From: Antarcticibacterium sp. 1MA-6-2
Lineage (GTDB): Bacteria; Bacteroidota; Bacteroidia; Flavobacteriales; Flavobacteriaceae
Direction of reading: 5' to 3'
DNA: 64,000 bases
Assembly: GCF_021535135.1 (NCBI RefSeq)
Contig: NZ_CP091036.1
Coordinates: forward strand, 3,534,001-3,598,000
Shown here: in pieces, positions 9,260 to 20,610 of the stretch
Layout: each line of letters opens with the position of its first letter
Position numbering within the stretch: the stretch's first letter is position 1
The notes under the pieces: generated by a model
What the model was told of the DNA's origin: nothing
Database searches by the model: none
The model's input: the letters and a program-made list of their open reading frames with translations, nothing else
Program-made: the position numbers and the translations under genes

Positions 9260-10687
9260 TTACTGTTGTTTTTCCAGTTTTACCAATTCAGGAAATTGAA
9301 AATATTCCTTAGCATTGTGATAGCATATATCCTGAATAATTTTGCCAATCCATTCAAAATTTGCAGGAAGTTCTTGCTTCTCTATATCATTCCCGAACAA
9401 ATTACACAAAATTCTTCTAAAGTATTCATGTCTGGGAACCGATAGAAAACTCCTGCTATCGGTTAACATTCCCACAAAACAACTTATCAATCCCATATTT
9501 GAAATCGTATTAAGATGTTTTTCAATACCATCTTTTTGATCCAAAAACCACCAGGCTGCACCGTGCTGGATCTTCCCCTTGGGAGTGTCTCCCATAAAAT
9601 TTCCTGCCATTGATGCCATTACTTCATTTTCTGCAGGGTTAACATTGTATAATATGGTTTTAGGAAGGGATTTTATTTGATCCAGAGAATTTAGAAATTT
9701 TGCCAGGGTCTTTGCCTGCGGGAAATCCCCAATGCTATCTACTCCGGCATTAGCACCCAGATCATTTAACATGCGGGAATTAGTATCCCTAATGGGTCCC
9801 AGGTGTAATTGCATTGACCAGTTCCTTAGAGCATAAAATTTACCCAAATGGAACATTAAACCAGATTTAAAAACCAGTACTTCTTCAGTATTAAGTTCAC
9901 TGTTATCTAATTTTTTCTGAAGGATGTCATTCAATTGTTCATCAGTAAAATCTTCAGCCGGAGTAAATTCAAGACCATGGTCAGAGAGTCTGCAGCCGTG
10001 CTCATGGAAATGTTCAACTCTGGCTTCTACTGCCTTCAGGAAAGATTGGATTGTTGTAATTGCTATTCCTGTCTTTTGCTCTATTTCTTTTAAATAATTA
10101 TTGAACTCTTTACTTTCAATGTTCAACAGCCCGTCCGGCCTAAAGGTGGGAAGGATTTGAATTTCAAAATTATCTTCAGCTATTTGGCGGTGGTATTCAA
10201 GATCATCTGCAGGGTCATCGGTCGTGCAAACCACCTTCACCTCCATTTTGCGGAGCAAATTTCGGGTGGAGTAAGCAGGAGTCGAGAGAAGGGAATTACA
10301 TTGATTAAATATTTTTCGGGCATTGGAAGGGCTCAGGATTTCTGTAATTCCAAAATACCGCTGAAGTTCCAGGTGTGTCCAATGATAGAGAGGATTTCTA
10401 AAGGTGTATGGTATGGTTTCAGCCCATTTCTCGAATTTTTCCTCAGCTGTGCTGTCGCCTGTAATATATTTTTCTGGAATCCCCAATGTTCTCATTGCCC
10501 GCCATTTATAATGATCACCCTCTATCCAAAGCTCAGTAAGGTTTTGAAAATTTCGATCAGTAGCTATATCTTTTACTGGTAAATGGCAGTGGTAATCAAT
10601 TATCGGGAGGTGTTTGGCATATTGGTGATACAGCGTTTTTGCAGCCTCAGTTTCCAAAAGGAAATCTTCATCTATAAAATTTTTCAT
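9260..10687 (-). CDS. uxaC: Glucuronate isomerase
   Basis: Converts D-glucuronate to D-fructuronate (and galacturonate to tagaturonate) in the cytoplasm. It has 475 residues, the usual length. Signatures are FIDEDFLLETEAAKTLYH at the N-terminus, IIDYHCHL (metal-binding His pair), YHWTHLELQRYFGI and the C-terminal DSRSFLSVPRHEYFRRILC. It is the first gene of the minus-strand operon; about 450 nt separate it from the divergent GH67 gene. The frame is unbroken. Confidence 0.95.
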   Translation of the reverse strand: MKNFIDEDFLLETEAAKTLYHQYAKHLPIIDYHCHLPVKDIATDRNFQNLTELWIEGDHYKWRAMRTLGIPEKYITGDSTAEEKFEKWAETIPYTFRNPLYHWTHLELQRYFGITEILSPSNARKIFNQCNSLLSTPAYSTRNLLRKMEVKVVCTTDDPADDLEYHRQIAEDNFEIQILPTFRPDGLLNIESKEFNNYLKEIEQKTGIAITTIQSFLKAVEARVEHFHEHGCRLSDHGLEFTPAEDFTDEQLNDILQKKLDNSELNTEEVLVFKSGLMFHLGKFYALRNWSMQLHLGPIRDTNSRMLNDLGANAGVDSIGDFPQAKTLAKFLNSLDQIKSLPKTILYNVNPAENEVMASMAGNFMGDTPKGKIQHGAAWWFLDQKDGIEKHLNTISNMGLISCFVGMLTDSRSFLSVPRHEYFRRILCNLFGNDIEKQELPANFEWIGKIIQDICYHNAKEYFQFPELVKLEKQQ

Positions 10688-11134
10688 TTATTCAGGTTTG
10701 GTTGGCTATTTTAAATGAGGTTATTTGGGAAAAAATTTCAGGAATAACAGGATTTTGGGGAAGTATTTTATTAATTAAAATTATAGGTAAAGTATAATTA
10801 AGACTCATAAATCTTTCTCCCGGGTAGAACCTCTGGTTAATATTTTTAAAATTTCTAACTAAAGTATTTTTTCGTGCATCTGGATAACCGTGTAATGTTA
10901 TAGGGATCATTTTAAAAACGACCCTGAATATAGCTCTTTTCATAAGACATAATAGGGTAAAGAGCATTTGTATTTTGATAATCATTTGGAGGAGATAAGC
11001 TTAACAAATTAAACATAAATTTAAATTAAACGCAACCGATTGCGCAATATATTTTGAAGCTATTTTATTTTTGCCTAATTTTCCTTCCGCAACATTTTAA
11101 ATGTAGATGCGTAACCTCTAATTAGTACCCTATT
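10688..11134. promoter_or_regulatory. Divergent control region between uxaC and GH67 operons
   Basis: About 450 nt without a convincing gene. It must carry promoters for both operons. A LacI-type palindrome lies near the GH67 side. Just downstream of it, TATTTTTG fits the Bacteroidota TAnnTTTG -7 element, with the TTG of the palindrome's right arm about 20 nt upstream as a possible -33 element. The part nearest uxaC is low-complexity AT-rich sequence in which I see nothing firm. Confidence 0.5.
11031..11044. promoter_or_regulatory. LacI-type operator palindrome CGCAACCGATTGCG
   Basis: Five-base perfect arms (CGCAA/TTGCG) around a CG-containing centre, the usual form of LacI-family operators. 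It lies 91 nt before the GH67 start and overlaps a candidate -33 element. The LacI regulator at 3817 is the obvious candidate to bind it; this is inference. Confidence 0.6.
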
Positions 11135-13309
11135 ATGATAAAAAAAATACTCCTTGCAGCCCTTATTATTTGTGGATCGCCAGGGATATTGCTTAAGCAC
11201 AGGAAGGATATGATCTCTGGTTGCAGTATGATAAAATTGAAGATTCTGGAACCAGGAAAGACTATTTAAAGGTCCTGCAGAACTTAAAAGTTTTTGGTGA
11301 CAGCCCAACTCTTGAAGTGGCATCCGGGGAGATAAGTAGAGCTTATATGGGTTTATTACAAAAGGACCTTAGATCCCTACCCGATATTAGGCCAAATTCT
11401 GTAGTACTGGGAACAAAAGAATTTCTACTTAAGCAGGAATTATAGATCTTCTCGAAAAAAGTTTTTCCGAAATAAATGAAGAAGGTTTTATAGTTAAAAG
11501 TATTTCCTACAGGGATTCGCCCATTACCGTAGTTACTCGTAATACTAATGTTGGAGTACTTTATGGTACCTTTAGGTTTATTAAGGAAATGCAGTTGCAA
11601 AATAGTATTACAGCATTAAATATACGGGACTCCCCAAAAATCCAATTAAGGGTTCTCAATCATTGGGATAACCTGGATAGGACTGTGGAAAGGGGTTATG
11701 CTTAGGTTTCTCAATTTGGGACTGGCACCACCTGCCTGATCTTATTAAACCGGAATATATTGACTATGCCCGGGCTAATGCATCCATTGGAATTAACGGG
11801 ACAGTACTAACAAACGTCAATGCCAATTCCCTAATTCTCACGCCTCATTATATCGAAAAAGTGAAAGCCCTGGCCGGGGTATTCAGGCCCTACGGTATTA
11901 AAGTCTACTTAACTGCTCGCTTTTCTTCGCCTATTGAGTCGGGAGATCTTGAAACTGCCGACCCTCTGGACCCGGAAGTAAGGAAATGGTGGAAAAAGAA
12001 AGCAGAGGAAATTTATGCTGAAATACCTGATTTTGGCGGATTCCTGGTAAAAGCAAATTCTGAAGGTCAACCCGGTCCTAATAACTATGGCAGATCTCAT
12101 GTTGATGGAGCCAATATGCTGGCTGAAGCTGTTGCCCCTCACAATGGGATCGTGATGTGGCGTGCATTCGTATATTCTCAACACGATCCTGAAGACAGGG
12201 CTAAACAGGCTTATTCCGAATTTGTTCCTTTTGATGGAAAGTTTCACGACAATGTGCTGGTACAGGTCAAAAACGGGCCAATAGATTTTCAGCCACGGGA
12301 GCCTTTTCATCCTATGTTTGGTGCAATGCCAGATACTCCTCTTATGATGGAATTTCAAATTACCCAGGAATATCTTGGGTTTAGTTCCCACCTGGTGTAT
12401 TTACCTGCCATGTTTAAAGAGGTTCTGGATGAAGATACTTTTGTAAATGGAGAAGGATCAACCGTGTCGAAAGTGGTTGACGGGACCTTGTCAAATAAAA
12501 AATTAACGGGAATTGCGGGAGTTGCCAATATTGGAACTGCAAAAAACTGGACAGGCCATCCTTTTGGGCAAGCTAACTGGTATGGTTTCGGTCGACTTGC
12601 CTGGGATCCTTATCTGGATTCTGAAGAGATTGCGAAAGAATGGTTACAAATGACCTTTTCTAATGAAGAAAAATTTGTGGAGGAGGTTAGCGAGATGATG
12701 ATGGCTTCCCGGGAAGCAGTGGTAAATTATATGACCCCGTTGGGGCTTCACCATATAATGGATACGGGGCATCATTACGGCCCCGGCCCCTGGATTGACA
12801 ATTTAGGTCGTCCTGAATGGAATCCTGTTTATTATCACAGGGCAGACTCTTTGGGAGTAGGTTTTGATCGCACGGCTACGGGGAGTAAAGCACTTTCACA
12901 GTATGCTGCTCCTATTGTGGAAAAATATAATTCCGTTGAAACCACTCCGGAAAAATACCTGCTTTGGTTCCATCACCTGCCCTGGGATTACCAAATGGGA
13001 AACGGTAATACCTTGTGGTATAATATGGCAGCAAAATACCAGGAGGGTGTGGAAGATGTAGAGGAGATGGTGAAGACCTGGAATTCCATGAAGGAGTATG
13101 TGGATGACCAAAGCTTTGAAAAGACTCAAATGCTGCTGCAAATTCAATTAAAAGAAGCGAAATGGTGGCGTAATGCAGTACTTCTGTACTTTCAGCAGTT
13201 TTCGGGCATGGAGTTACCCGATTTCATTCCTGAACCTGAACACGATCTAGAATATTATCAATCGCTGGAATTTCCTTATGCCCCTGGCATTAGTCCTTCC
13301 TGGCATTAA
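11135..13309 (+). CDS. GH67 alpha-glucuronidase (three frame breaks)
   Basis: Removes (4-O-methyl)glucuronic acid from the non-reducing end of aldouronic xylo-oligosaccharides. The joined protein is about 720 residues, as expected for GH67. A signal peptide (MIKKILLAALIICG) is followed by YDLWLQYDKI, the substrate region RVLNHWDNLDRTVERGYA, and SIWDWHHLPDLIKPEYIDYA. The C-terminal half, with GHPFGQANWYGFGRLAWDP, MDTGHHYGPGPWID and HHLPWDYQMGNGNTLW, is unbroken. Breaks fall at CTTAAG 11192-11197 (expected LLAQ), CTTAAG 11428-11433 (expected LLAG) and CTTAGG 11701-11706 (expected GYAGFS). All three are repaired by restoring CTGG. It is the first gene of the xylan operon and probably periplasmic. 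Confidence 0.9.
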
Positions 13310-13317
13310 AAACAAAT

Positions 13318-14061
13318 ATGAATAATAACTTAACAGCAATAGTTACTGGCGCCAATGCTGGTCTGGGCTTTGCAACCGCAAAGAAATTCTGTGACAACGG
13401 AATTAAAACTTTTGTAAATGGCAGAAATAAGGAGAAGACATTGGAAGCTTGTGAAGAGCTTGGACCCAATGCTCAACCTTTTATCCTCGATCTCAACAAT
13501 CTTGATGAAATACAAGCAGCAGTCGCAAATGTGACGGAGGAAGCGGGAAAAATTGATATCCTGGTGAACAATGCCGGGATCAATATGAAAAAGGAGTTTC
13601 TTGAAGTCACCAATGAAGAATTCCAATCTATACTTCATACTAATGTACTGGCACTTTTTGCTATAAGCAGGGAAGTCGCCAAAGTGATGAAGAAAAATAA
13701 TTCGGGGAGTATTATTAACATCAGTTCTATGGCTGCTCAATATGGGATTCCAAAAGTAATTGCTTACTCGGCCAGTAAAACGGCAATAGACGGGATGACC
13801 CGTGCCATGGCTGTAGATCTTGCTCAATTTGGAATTAGGGTAAACGCTGTCGCCCCTGGATTTATTAAAACGAATATGTCCAGTAAAGCGCTGGATAATG
13901 ATCCTGAACGTAAGAATAAGGTGCTGTCCAGAACACCTATGGGCAGGTTAGGGGAACCATCAGATGTGGCAGATGCAGTTTACTACTTCGCAACTTCAGA
14001 ATCAAAATTCACCACTGGTACTGTACTACGGGTTGATGGTGGAAACTCAATAGGTTTTTAA
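13318..14061 (+). CDS. SDR-family oxidoreductase (probable fructuronate reductase)
   Basis: Short-chain dehydrogenase of 247 residues. TGANAGLG is the NAD(P) Gly motif, NNAGIN follows, SSMAAQYG carries the catalytic Ser and YSASK the Tyr/Lys pair; the C-terminus ends VDGGNSIGF. The position between GH67 and uxuA and the lack of a classical uxuB in the operon suggest that it reduces D-fructuronate to D-mannonate, the only step of the pathway otherwise unassigned. The fold alone does not prove the substrate. It lies 8 nt after GH67, and its stop nearly touches uxuA. The frame is unbroken, and it contains an intact GCTGGT hexamer. Confidence 0.8.
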   Translation: MNNNLTAIVTGANAGLGFATAKKFCDNGIKTFVNGRNKEKTLEACEELGPNAQPFILDLNNLDEIQAAVANVTEEAGKIDILVNNAGINMKKEFLEVTNEEFQSILHTNVLALFAISREVAKVMKKNNSGSIINISSMAAQYGIPKVIAYSASKTAIDGMTRAMAVDLAQFGIRVNAVAPGFIKTNMSSKALDNDPERKNKVLSRTPMGRLGEPSDVADAVYYFATSESKFTTGTVLRVDGGNSIGF

Positions 14062-14071
14062 GATGTACAAA

Positions 14072-15237
14072 ATGACTCAAACCATGCGGTGGTACGGTCC
14101 TAACGACGTGCTCACGCTAAAGGAATTAAAACAAGCTAAGCATCACTGGTATTGTTACTGCCCTGCATGAAATTCCCGTTGGGGAAGTCTGGACTGAAAA
14201 GGCAATTTTGGAGAGGAAAAAAGAAATAGAAGATTCCGGTTTAAACTGGAGTGTGATCGAGAGCCTGCTTAGGTGCATGAGGATATAAAAAAAAGAGCCG
14301 GAAATTATGAAGAGTACATTGCCAATTACAAGTTAAGCCTCCAAAACATTGGAAAATCCGGGATTAATGTAGTGGCATATAATTTTATGCCTATCCTTGA
14401 TTGGGTGCGCACAGAGCACCATTTTGAGAATAAGGAGGGAGCTACTGTATTGCGATATGACCCCGTTACCTTCGCTTTTTTTGACCTTTTTTTACTTAAG
14501 AGGAAAAACGTAGAGAATGATTATTCCCCGGAGGCAATTGCCCAGGCAAAAGAGTTGGGGGAAAAACTATCTTCAGAAGAAAAAGAGCAGCTATTTAAAA
14601 ATATACTGTTGGGCCTTCCCGGGAGTAAAGAAAATTTTACCCCGGAAATTATAAAAGAGCAGCTGGAAACATATCAACACATTAATGACGAAAAATTGCG
14701 GGAGAATTTAGTTTCTTTCCTTTCAGAAGTTGCTCCTGTAGCGGCCGAAAATGGGGTGCAACTGGCAATCCATCCCGATGATCCACCTTTTTCAGTACTG
14801 GGATTGCCACGGGTGGTGAGTAAGCAGAAGGATCTGGAATACATTTTTCAGAATGTTGATATAACGGCAAATGGACTTTGCTATTGTACAGGCTCTTTGG
14901 GAGCAAACCCCGAAAACGATCTACTGGAGATCTTCGACAAATTCAGTGACAGAATTCATTTTTTGCATCTGCGGAATGTGAGGAAGGAAGCTTCAGGCGT
15001 CTTTATGGAATCAGACCATCTCGACGGTGACGTTCCAATGGCTGAAGTAATGAAGAAAATTTTAAAATTACAGCAGGAAAAACAAAAAAGCCTACCAATG
15101 CGGCCCGATCATGGTTACCTGCACTCCCTGGAAAATGATAAGAAATACTATGCTTAGGTTATTCCTTCATTGGAAGATTAAAAGGACTGGCTGAATTGCG
15201 GGGACTGGAACTTGGAATACTGGAAAACCTGAAGTGA
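14072..15237 (+). CDS. uxuA: D-mannonate dehydratase (three frame breaks)
   Basis: Dehydrates D-mannonate to 2-keto-3-deoxygluconate. The start is set at the ATG giving MTQTMRWYGPND, which aligns with E. coli UxuA; another ATG lies 9 nt upstream. Conserved parts are GIVTALHEIPVGEVW, LAIHPDDPP, LCYCTGSLGANP and a C-terminus ending RLKGLAELRGLELGIL. Breaks occur at CTAAG 14136-14140 (expected QAGITG), CTTAGG 14268-14273 (expected ESLPVHE) and CTTAGG 15153-15158 (expected an xGYSFIG segment). In the joined frame the protein is about 388 residues, close to family length. The stop overlaps the sequence just before the GH10 start, which suggests coupling. Confidence 0.9.
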
Positions 15238-15242
15238 AATAT

Positions 15243-16394
15243 ATGGAACCATTGCAACTTATTAAAAAATCTGCTTATCTACTGCTGCCTATTTTGCTTT
15301 TCACAGCTTGTAAAAATCAATCGGAAAAAGATGAACAGGATCCTATAGCTCAGGAGAAACAGCAGGAAAAGGGACTGAAAGATTATTTTTCAGAATATTT
15401 TCCCATGGGGGTAGCAGTTGCACCGCGAACTGTTGAAGGAAAATCTGCCGAACTTATTATGGCTGAATTTAACAGCATTACTCCTGAAAATGTGATGAAA
15501 ATGGGACCCATTCATCCTGAAAAAGATAGATTCTTTTGGGAGGATGCTGATAAGATTGCTGCTTTTGCAGAAGATAATGGTCTCAAAATGCGGGGACATG
15601 CTTTGGTATGGCACCAGCAAACCGGGGGATGGATATTTGAAGACGAAAATGGGAATGATGTAGACAGAGAAGAATTACTGAAAAGGATGAAAACTCATAT
15701 AGACTCTGTAGTGGGACGTTATAAAGGAATTATTTATGCCTGGGATGTGGTGAACGAAGCAATCTCTGACAATCCTGATGAGTTGCTTCGTAAATCAAAA
15801 TGGCTGGAGATCATTGGAGAAGATTTTATTGCAAAAGCTTTTGAATATGCACGTGCAGCTGATCCTGATGCCAGGATTTTTTATAACGACTATAACGCCA
15901 TTATTCCCGAAAAAAGAGATAGAATCTATAAAATGCTGAAGAACCTGGTTGATAATGATGTACCTATTGACGGAGTTGGAATTCAGGGCCACTGGTCTAT
16001 TCACGGACCCTCTGAAGAGGAACTGCGAAAAGCTATGGAAATGTATTCCTCTTTAGGGCTGTATGTACAGATCACGGAACTGGATGTTTCACTATACCCC
16101 TGGGAAAAGGAACAACGGGAATTAACAGTTGAGGATAATGATGACTTTACTCCCGAGCTTGAACAGCGTCAGGTAGAGGCGTATAAAATGTTTTTTGAAG
16201 TTTTTAGGGATTACAAAGATGGGTTGACGGGAGTGACCTTCTGGAACTTGTCCGATCAATATTCCTGGCTGGATCATTATCCAGTGGAAGGCAGAAAAAA
16301 TTATCCGCTTTTGTTTGATGAGAATATGCAGCGAAAGAAGGTGTATTATGAAGTCATAAATTTCGGGAATGAAGAAAATGTCGAAGAAGAATAG
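15243..16394 (+). CDS. GH10 endo-beta-1,4-xylanase lipoprotein
   Basis: Cleaves the xylan backbone. It has 383 residues and begins with a lipoprotein signal ending LLFTAC, so it is anchored to a membrane, probably facing out. The GH10 catalytic acid/base lies in WDVVNEAISD and the nucleophile in ITELDVS. RGHALVWHQQ and FYNDYNAI are further family markers, and TFWNLSDQYSWLD is the C-terminal substrate wall. An in-frame GTG lies 9 nt upstream, but the ATG is preferred because it leads directly into the lipoprotein signal. The frame is unbroken. It is co-transcribed with uxuA and GH115. Confidence 0.93.
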   Translation: MEPLQLIKKSAYLLLPILLFTACKNQSEKDEQDPIAQEKQQEKGLKDYFSEYFPMGVAVAPRTVEGKSAELIMAEFNSITPENVMKMGPIHPEKDRFFWEDADKIAAFAEDNGLKMRGHALVWHQQTGGWIFEDENGNDVDREELLKRMKTHIDSVVGRYKGIIYAWDVVNEAISDNPDELLRKSKWLEIIGEDFIAKAFEYARAADPDARIFYNDYNAIIPEKRDRIYKMLKNLVDNDVPIDGVGIQGHWSIHGPSEEELRKAMEMYSSLGLYVQITELDVSLYPWEKEQRELTVEDNDDFTPELEQRQVEAYKMFFEVFRDYKDGLTGVTFWNLSDQYSWLDHYPVEGRKNYPLLFDENMQRKKVYYEVINFGNEENVEEE

Positions 16395-16407
16395 TTAAAA
16401 TAACAGG

Positions 16408-19265
16408 ATGACAGCCCAATTTAAATACACGATAATCCTTTTTATGTTCCTGTCGGTTTTAGGAATGAACTCCGGGCTTTATGCACAGGAATCTTACATT
16501 ACTACTTCTGAAGAAACAGGATATTTCCCGCTGGTCTCTGTAAATGGAACTGCAGCTATTTACATTGATCAGGATGATTTTAAAGGGGTTCATCGTGTAG
16601 CTGAAGATCTTCAAAAAGATATTGAAAGGGTAACCGGGAAGCTACCCGAACTTAAAACAGTTGCTGAGGTATCTACAGGGATGCTTATTATTGTTGGAAC
16701 ACTGGGGAAAAGCAAATTAATTGATGAGCTTGTAAAAACCAGGAAGATCGGTGTATCAGAAATAGAAGGAAAATGGGAAACTTTTGCTATTCAGGTAGTA
16801 GAAAATCCATTTCCTGGAGTGAAACAAGCGTTTGTGATCGTGGGTAGTGATAAACGGGGTACTATTTTTGGGATGTATGACGTTTCCAGAGAAATTGGAG
16901 TCTCCCCCTGGTACTACTGGGCAGATGTTCCCCCAAATAAATCTGATGTTCTTTATGTCCAGCCAGGGTTACATACAAAAGGTACTCCAAAAGTAAAATA
17001 CCGGGGGATATTTATTAATGACGAAGCTCCGGCACTCGCGGGGTGGGCAACAGAAAACTTCGGTGGTTTCAACAGTAAATTTTACGAACATGTTTTTGAA
17101 TTGATACTGCGCATGCAGGGAAATTACCTGTGGCTAACCATGTGGGGAAGAGCTTTTTACGATGATGATCCCCGCAATCCTGAACTCGCAAATGAGTACG
17201 GAGTAGTTATTGGGACTTCTCACCATGAGCCTCTAATGCGGGCACACGACGAGTGGCGGCGATTTGGTGAAGGGGATTGGAATTATAATACAAATCCAAA
17301 AAATCTTCAGGAATTCTGGAGAGGTGGAATTGAAAGAATGGGAGACTACGAAAGTGTGGTGACTGTAGGCATGCGTGGTGATGGCGATGAACCTATGAGT
17401 GAAGGCACTGCCATTGAATTACTCGAAAAAATAGTTAATGACCAGCGGCAAATTATTTCGGAAGTAACCGGAAAGCTGAGCAGAGGAGACTCCTCAGGTT
17501 TGGGCATTATATAAAGAAGTACAGGATTATTATGACCAGGGAATGCGGGTTCCCGATGATGTAACTTTGCTTTTGGCAGATGATAACTGGGGAAATATTC
17601 GAAAGCTACCAAATCCTGAGGAAGCTTCCCGGAAAGGTGGGTATGGTATATACTATCATTTTGATTATGTAGGAGGTCCAAGAAATTATAAATGGCTCAA
17701 CACCACTCAAATTTCCAGAGTTTGGGAGCAAATGAACCTGGCATATAAATTTGGAGCAGACAAGCTGTGGATAGTAAATGTGGGAGATATTAAACCTATG
17801 GAATATCCCACAAGTTTCTTCCTGGATTTTGCCTGGGATCCTGAAAAAATAGGAGCAGGAGACCTGAAAGAATATACTCAAAACTGGGCTGCCCGGCAAT
17901 TAGGTAAAGAATTTTCTAAAGAAATAGCAGATATTCTTTTAACATATACGAAGTATAACAGCCGTAGAAAACCCGAATTGATTAGTCCCGGGACGTACAG
18001 CCTTTCTAATTTTAATGAAGCTGAGAGAGTTGTAAAAGAGTATAACGAGCTGGTAGAAAAAGCTGAAGCGATCTATAGACAGATTCAGAAAAAATATAGA
18101 GACGCCTATTTCCAACTGGTCCTGTTCCCGGTAAAGGCATCTGCGAACCTTAATGAGTTGTATGTATCTGCAGCAAAGAATAAATTGTATGCAGCGCAGG
18201 GGAGAGCCGCAGCAAATATATATGCCGCGAAAACGAAAGAACTTTTTGAAAAGGACGCGGAACTTACCAACCAGTACCACACTGAATTAGCTTAGCGGAA
18301 AATGGAATCACATGATGTCTCAAACTCACATTGGTTATACTTACTGGCAACAGCCAGACCAGAATAACATGCCGGAGGTTGGCGAGATTCCGCTTCAGGA
18401 AAATGCTGAAATGGGAGTAGGAGTCCAGGGTTTGGAAAGCGTGGTTACGGGGAATGGTTCTACCACAACTCTTCCCGCGTTTGATCCATTTAACGATCAG
18501 GAGTTTTACATAGAAATTTTTAATAAGGGGCAGAAGCCTTTTGAGCATCATATTCAGAAAAAACCATCCTGGTTAGAACTTTCCGAAGAAAAGGGTACTA
18601 TAGAGGATCAAAAGAGACTTAAGGTGCAGGTGAATTGGGGGAAAGCGCCAAAAGGAAGTAGTACCTGTTCTTTTCAGGTCAATGGAACCTATAAGCAAGT
18701 TACAATTAAAGTTCCCGTTCAAAATTTTAATAAAGGGAAAATTCAGGGTTTTGTAGAAAGCAATGGGTTTATATCGATGGAAGCTGATAATTTTTCAGAA
18801 AACGTACAGGTAGATGGAAAAGGATGGCAACTTATTCCAAATCTTGGAAGAACAGGCGCTGCAATGACTTCTTTTCCTCATGAGCCTACCCAACAGGAAG
18901 TATCTAAAGATAATCCTTACCTGGCGTATGATTTTTACAGCTTTACTCAGGGAAAGGCTGAGGTGGAGTTTTATTTATCCCCCACAATTGATTTCAGAAA
19001 TCAGGGGGGGCTGGAGTTTGCTTATTCTGTTGATGACGGAGCGCCTCAGGTAATTAATATGCAAGGGCAAACTAAGGATAATTGGGATACTTCAGTAGCG
19101 AATAATGTTACAAAAGTAAGTGTTACAGTTAATTTCAACCCAGGAAATCACACCCTAAAGGTATGGGCAATAGAAACGGGTATTGTGCTTCAAAAAATAG
19201 TTATTATAACCGGAGAAAAGAAAAATTCCTATTTAGGCCCCCCGGAAAGTGCGAAAGTGAAATAG
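16408..19265 (+). CDS. GH115 xylan alpha-1,2-glucuronidase (two frame breaks)
   Basis: Removes glucuronate side chains from polymeric xylan, complementing GH67, which needs terminal positions. The signal peptide ends near GLYAQES. The joined protein is about 950 residues, as usual. Conserved segments include DKRGTIFGMYDVSREIGVSP, KYRGIFINDEAPAL, NYLWLTMWGRAFYDDDP, GTSHHEPLMRAH, TVGMRGDGDEPM, LLADDNWGNIRKLP and GGYGIYYHFDYVGGPRNYKW. The break at CTGAG 17476-17480 falls in an expected GKPAEETPQVW context, and the break at CTTAG 18291-18295 in an expected LAGGKWNHMMSQ context. It is the last enzyme of the operon. Confidence 0.9.
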
Positions 19266-19481
19266 AAAAAATCAGATCTTAAACTTATTTGACAATCCTG
19301 ATCTTGGAATCAATGGAAAATGTGGAGAGGTACTTCGAGAAGTTTAGTATGATTTAGGGTTACTGTACTTCTTTTACTTTTGAAATCCTGCAAGACTTAT
19401 TAAATTCAAAGAATTAAACTTTGTAAGTATAGATCTTATTCTGGGACCACAACTATTAAATTGTATAAAGAGAAATAAAAA

Positions 19482-20469
19482 ATGAATTATAGAAAATTAG
19501 GAAAGACAGGATTCGAAATTTCAGAAATCTCACTTGGCACCTGGCAAATTGGAGGAAAATGGGGATCAGGTTTTAGCGATAAAATTGCTGAAAAAACCAT
19601 ACATACTGCAATAGACAAGGGAATTAATTTTATAGATACTGCAGATGTTTATGAAAACGGATTAAGTGAGGCTGCAGTTGGAAGAGTGGTTAAGTCGAGA
19701 TCAGAGAAAATTTATGTTGCTACCAAATGTGGACGTAAAATATCTCCTCATGAGACTGAAGGCTATACACCACAGATTCTAACCAAATTTGTAGAAGACA
19801 GTTTGAAAAATACTTAGTTTGGAGAGACTGGATCTTATCCAGCTTCATTGTCCTCCAACCGATGTTTATTACCTACCTGAAATTTTTGAAACTTTTGACC
19901 GCCTTCAACAGCAGGGAAAGATTGACAAATTTGGGGTAAGTGTTGAAAAAGTGGAAGAGGCTTTGAAAGCAATTGAATATGATATTGTAGATACTGTTCA
20001 AATTATTTTCAATCTTTTCAGGCAACGACCGTCAGAACTTTTCTTTCAGCAGGCAAGAGAGAAGAATATTGGAATTATTGCGCGTGTTCCTCTTGCCAGC
20101 GGTTTATTGACCGGGAAGTTCGATACGAATGCGAGCTTTGATAAAGAAGATCATCGTAATTTTAATCGCAATGGGGAAGCTTTTGATAAAGGGGAAACCT
20201 TTTCAGGTCTTGATTTTGATCATGGTTTGAGAGCTGTAGAGGAGCTTAAAAAATTATTTCCTGAAGTTCAAAACTTAGCTCCTATTGCTTTACAGTGGAT
20301 TTTAAAATATCCTGAAGTAAGCTGTACTATTCCCGGTGCATCCAAAGAAGAGCAATTGCTCTCTAATTTATCTATCTATGATTTGCCTGAGCTTAGCAAC
20401 AAAAAAGTGCAGGAGATGAATGAAATCTATGTAAATTTTTTAAAGGAAGAAGTTCACCAGAAATGGTAG
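19482..20469 (+). CDS. Aldo/keto reductase (one frame break)
   Basis: NAD(P)H-dependent oxidoreductase of the AKR family, about 328 residues when joined. MNYRKLGKTGFEISEISLGTW is truncated here to its key features: the GKTG start, FIDTADVYENG with the catalytic Asp and Tyr, ATKCGRK with the Lys region, and DLIQLHCPP. The C-terminus has IPGASKEEQL for cofactor binding. The break is at CTTAG 19813-19817, where KNT-G-LERLDLIQ is expected. It lies about 215 nt after GH115, so it may have its own promoter. A role in sugar or uronate reduction is possible, but the substrate is unknown. Confidence 0.82.
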
Positions 20470-20560
20470 GAAGAAGTAGATTTCTAAAGGCACAGTTTTA
20501 GACTTATGCTCTTAATAAATAGAGAAGCTATATCTCTAAATTTTTCAATTAAAAAAGAAA

Positions 20561-20590
20561 GCCCCCAATAAGCTCAAACTTTTTGGGGGC
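20561..20590. terminator. Bidirectional rho-independent terminator
   Basis: Stem GCCCCCAA/TTGGGGGC with A-rich and T-rich flanks, placed between convergent genes (aldo/keto reductase and the histone-H1-like gene). Confidence 0.8.
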
Positions 20591-20610
20591 ATTTATGTTT
20601 AGAAAGCTTC

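Noticed and set aside
10692..10985. Minus-strand 97-codon open frame upstream of uxaC
   Set aside because: Composition and repeated Ile/Leu/Asn runs look like translated AT-rich control sequence; no family-like segment or start signal was seen.
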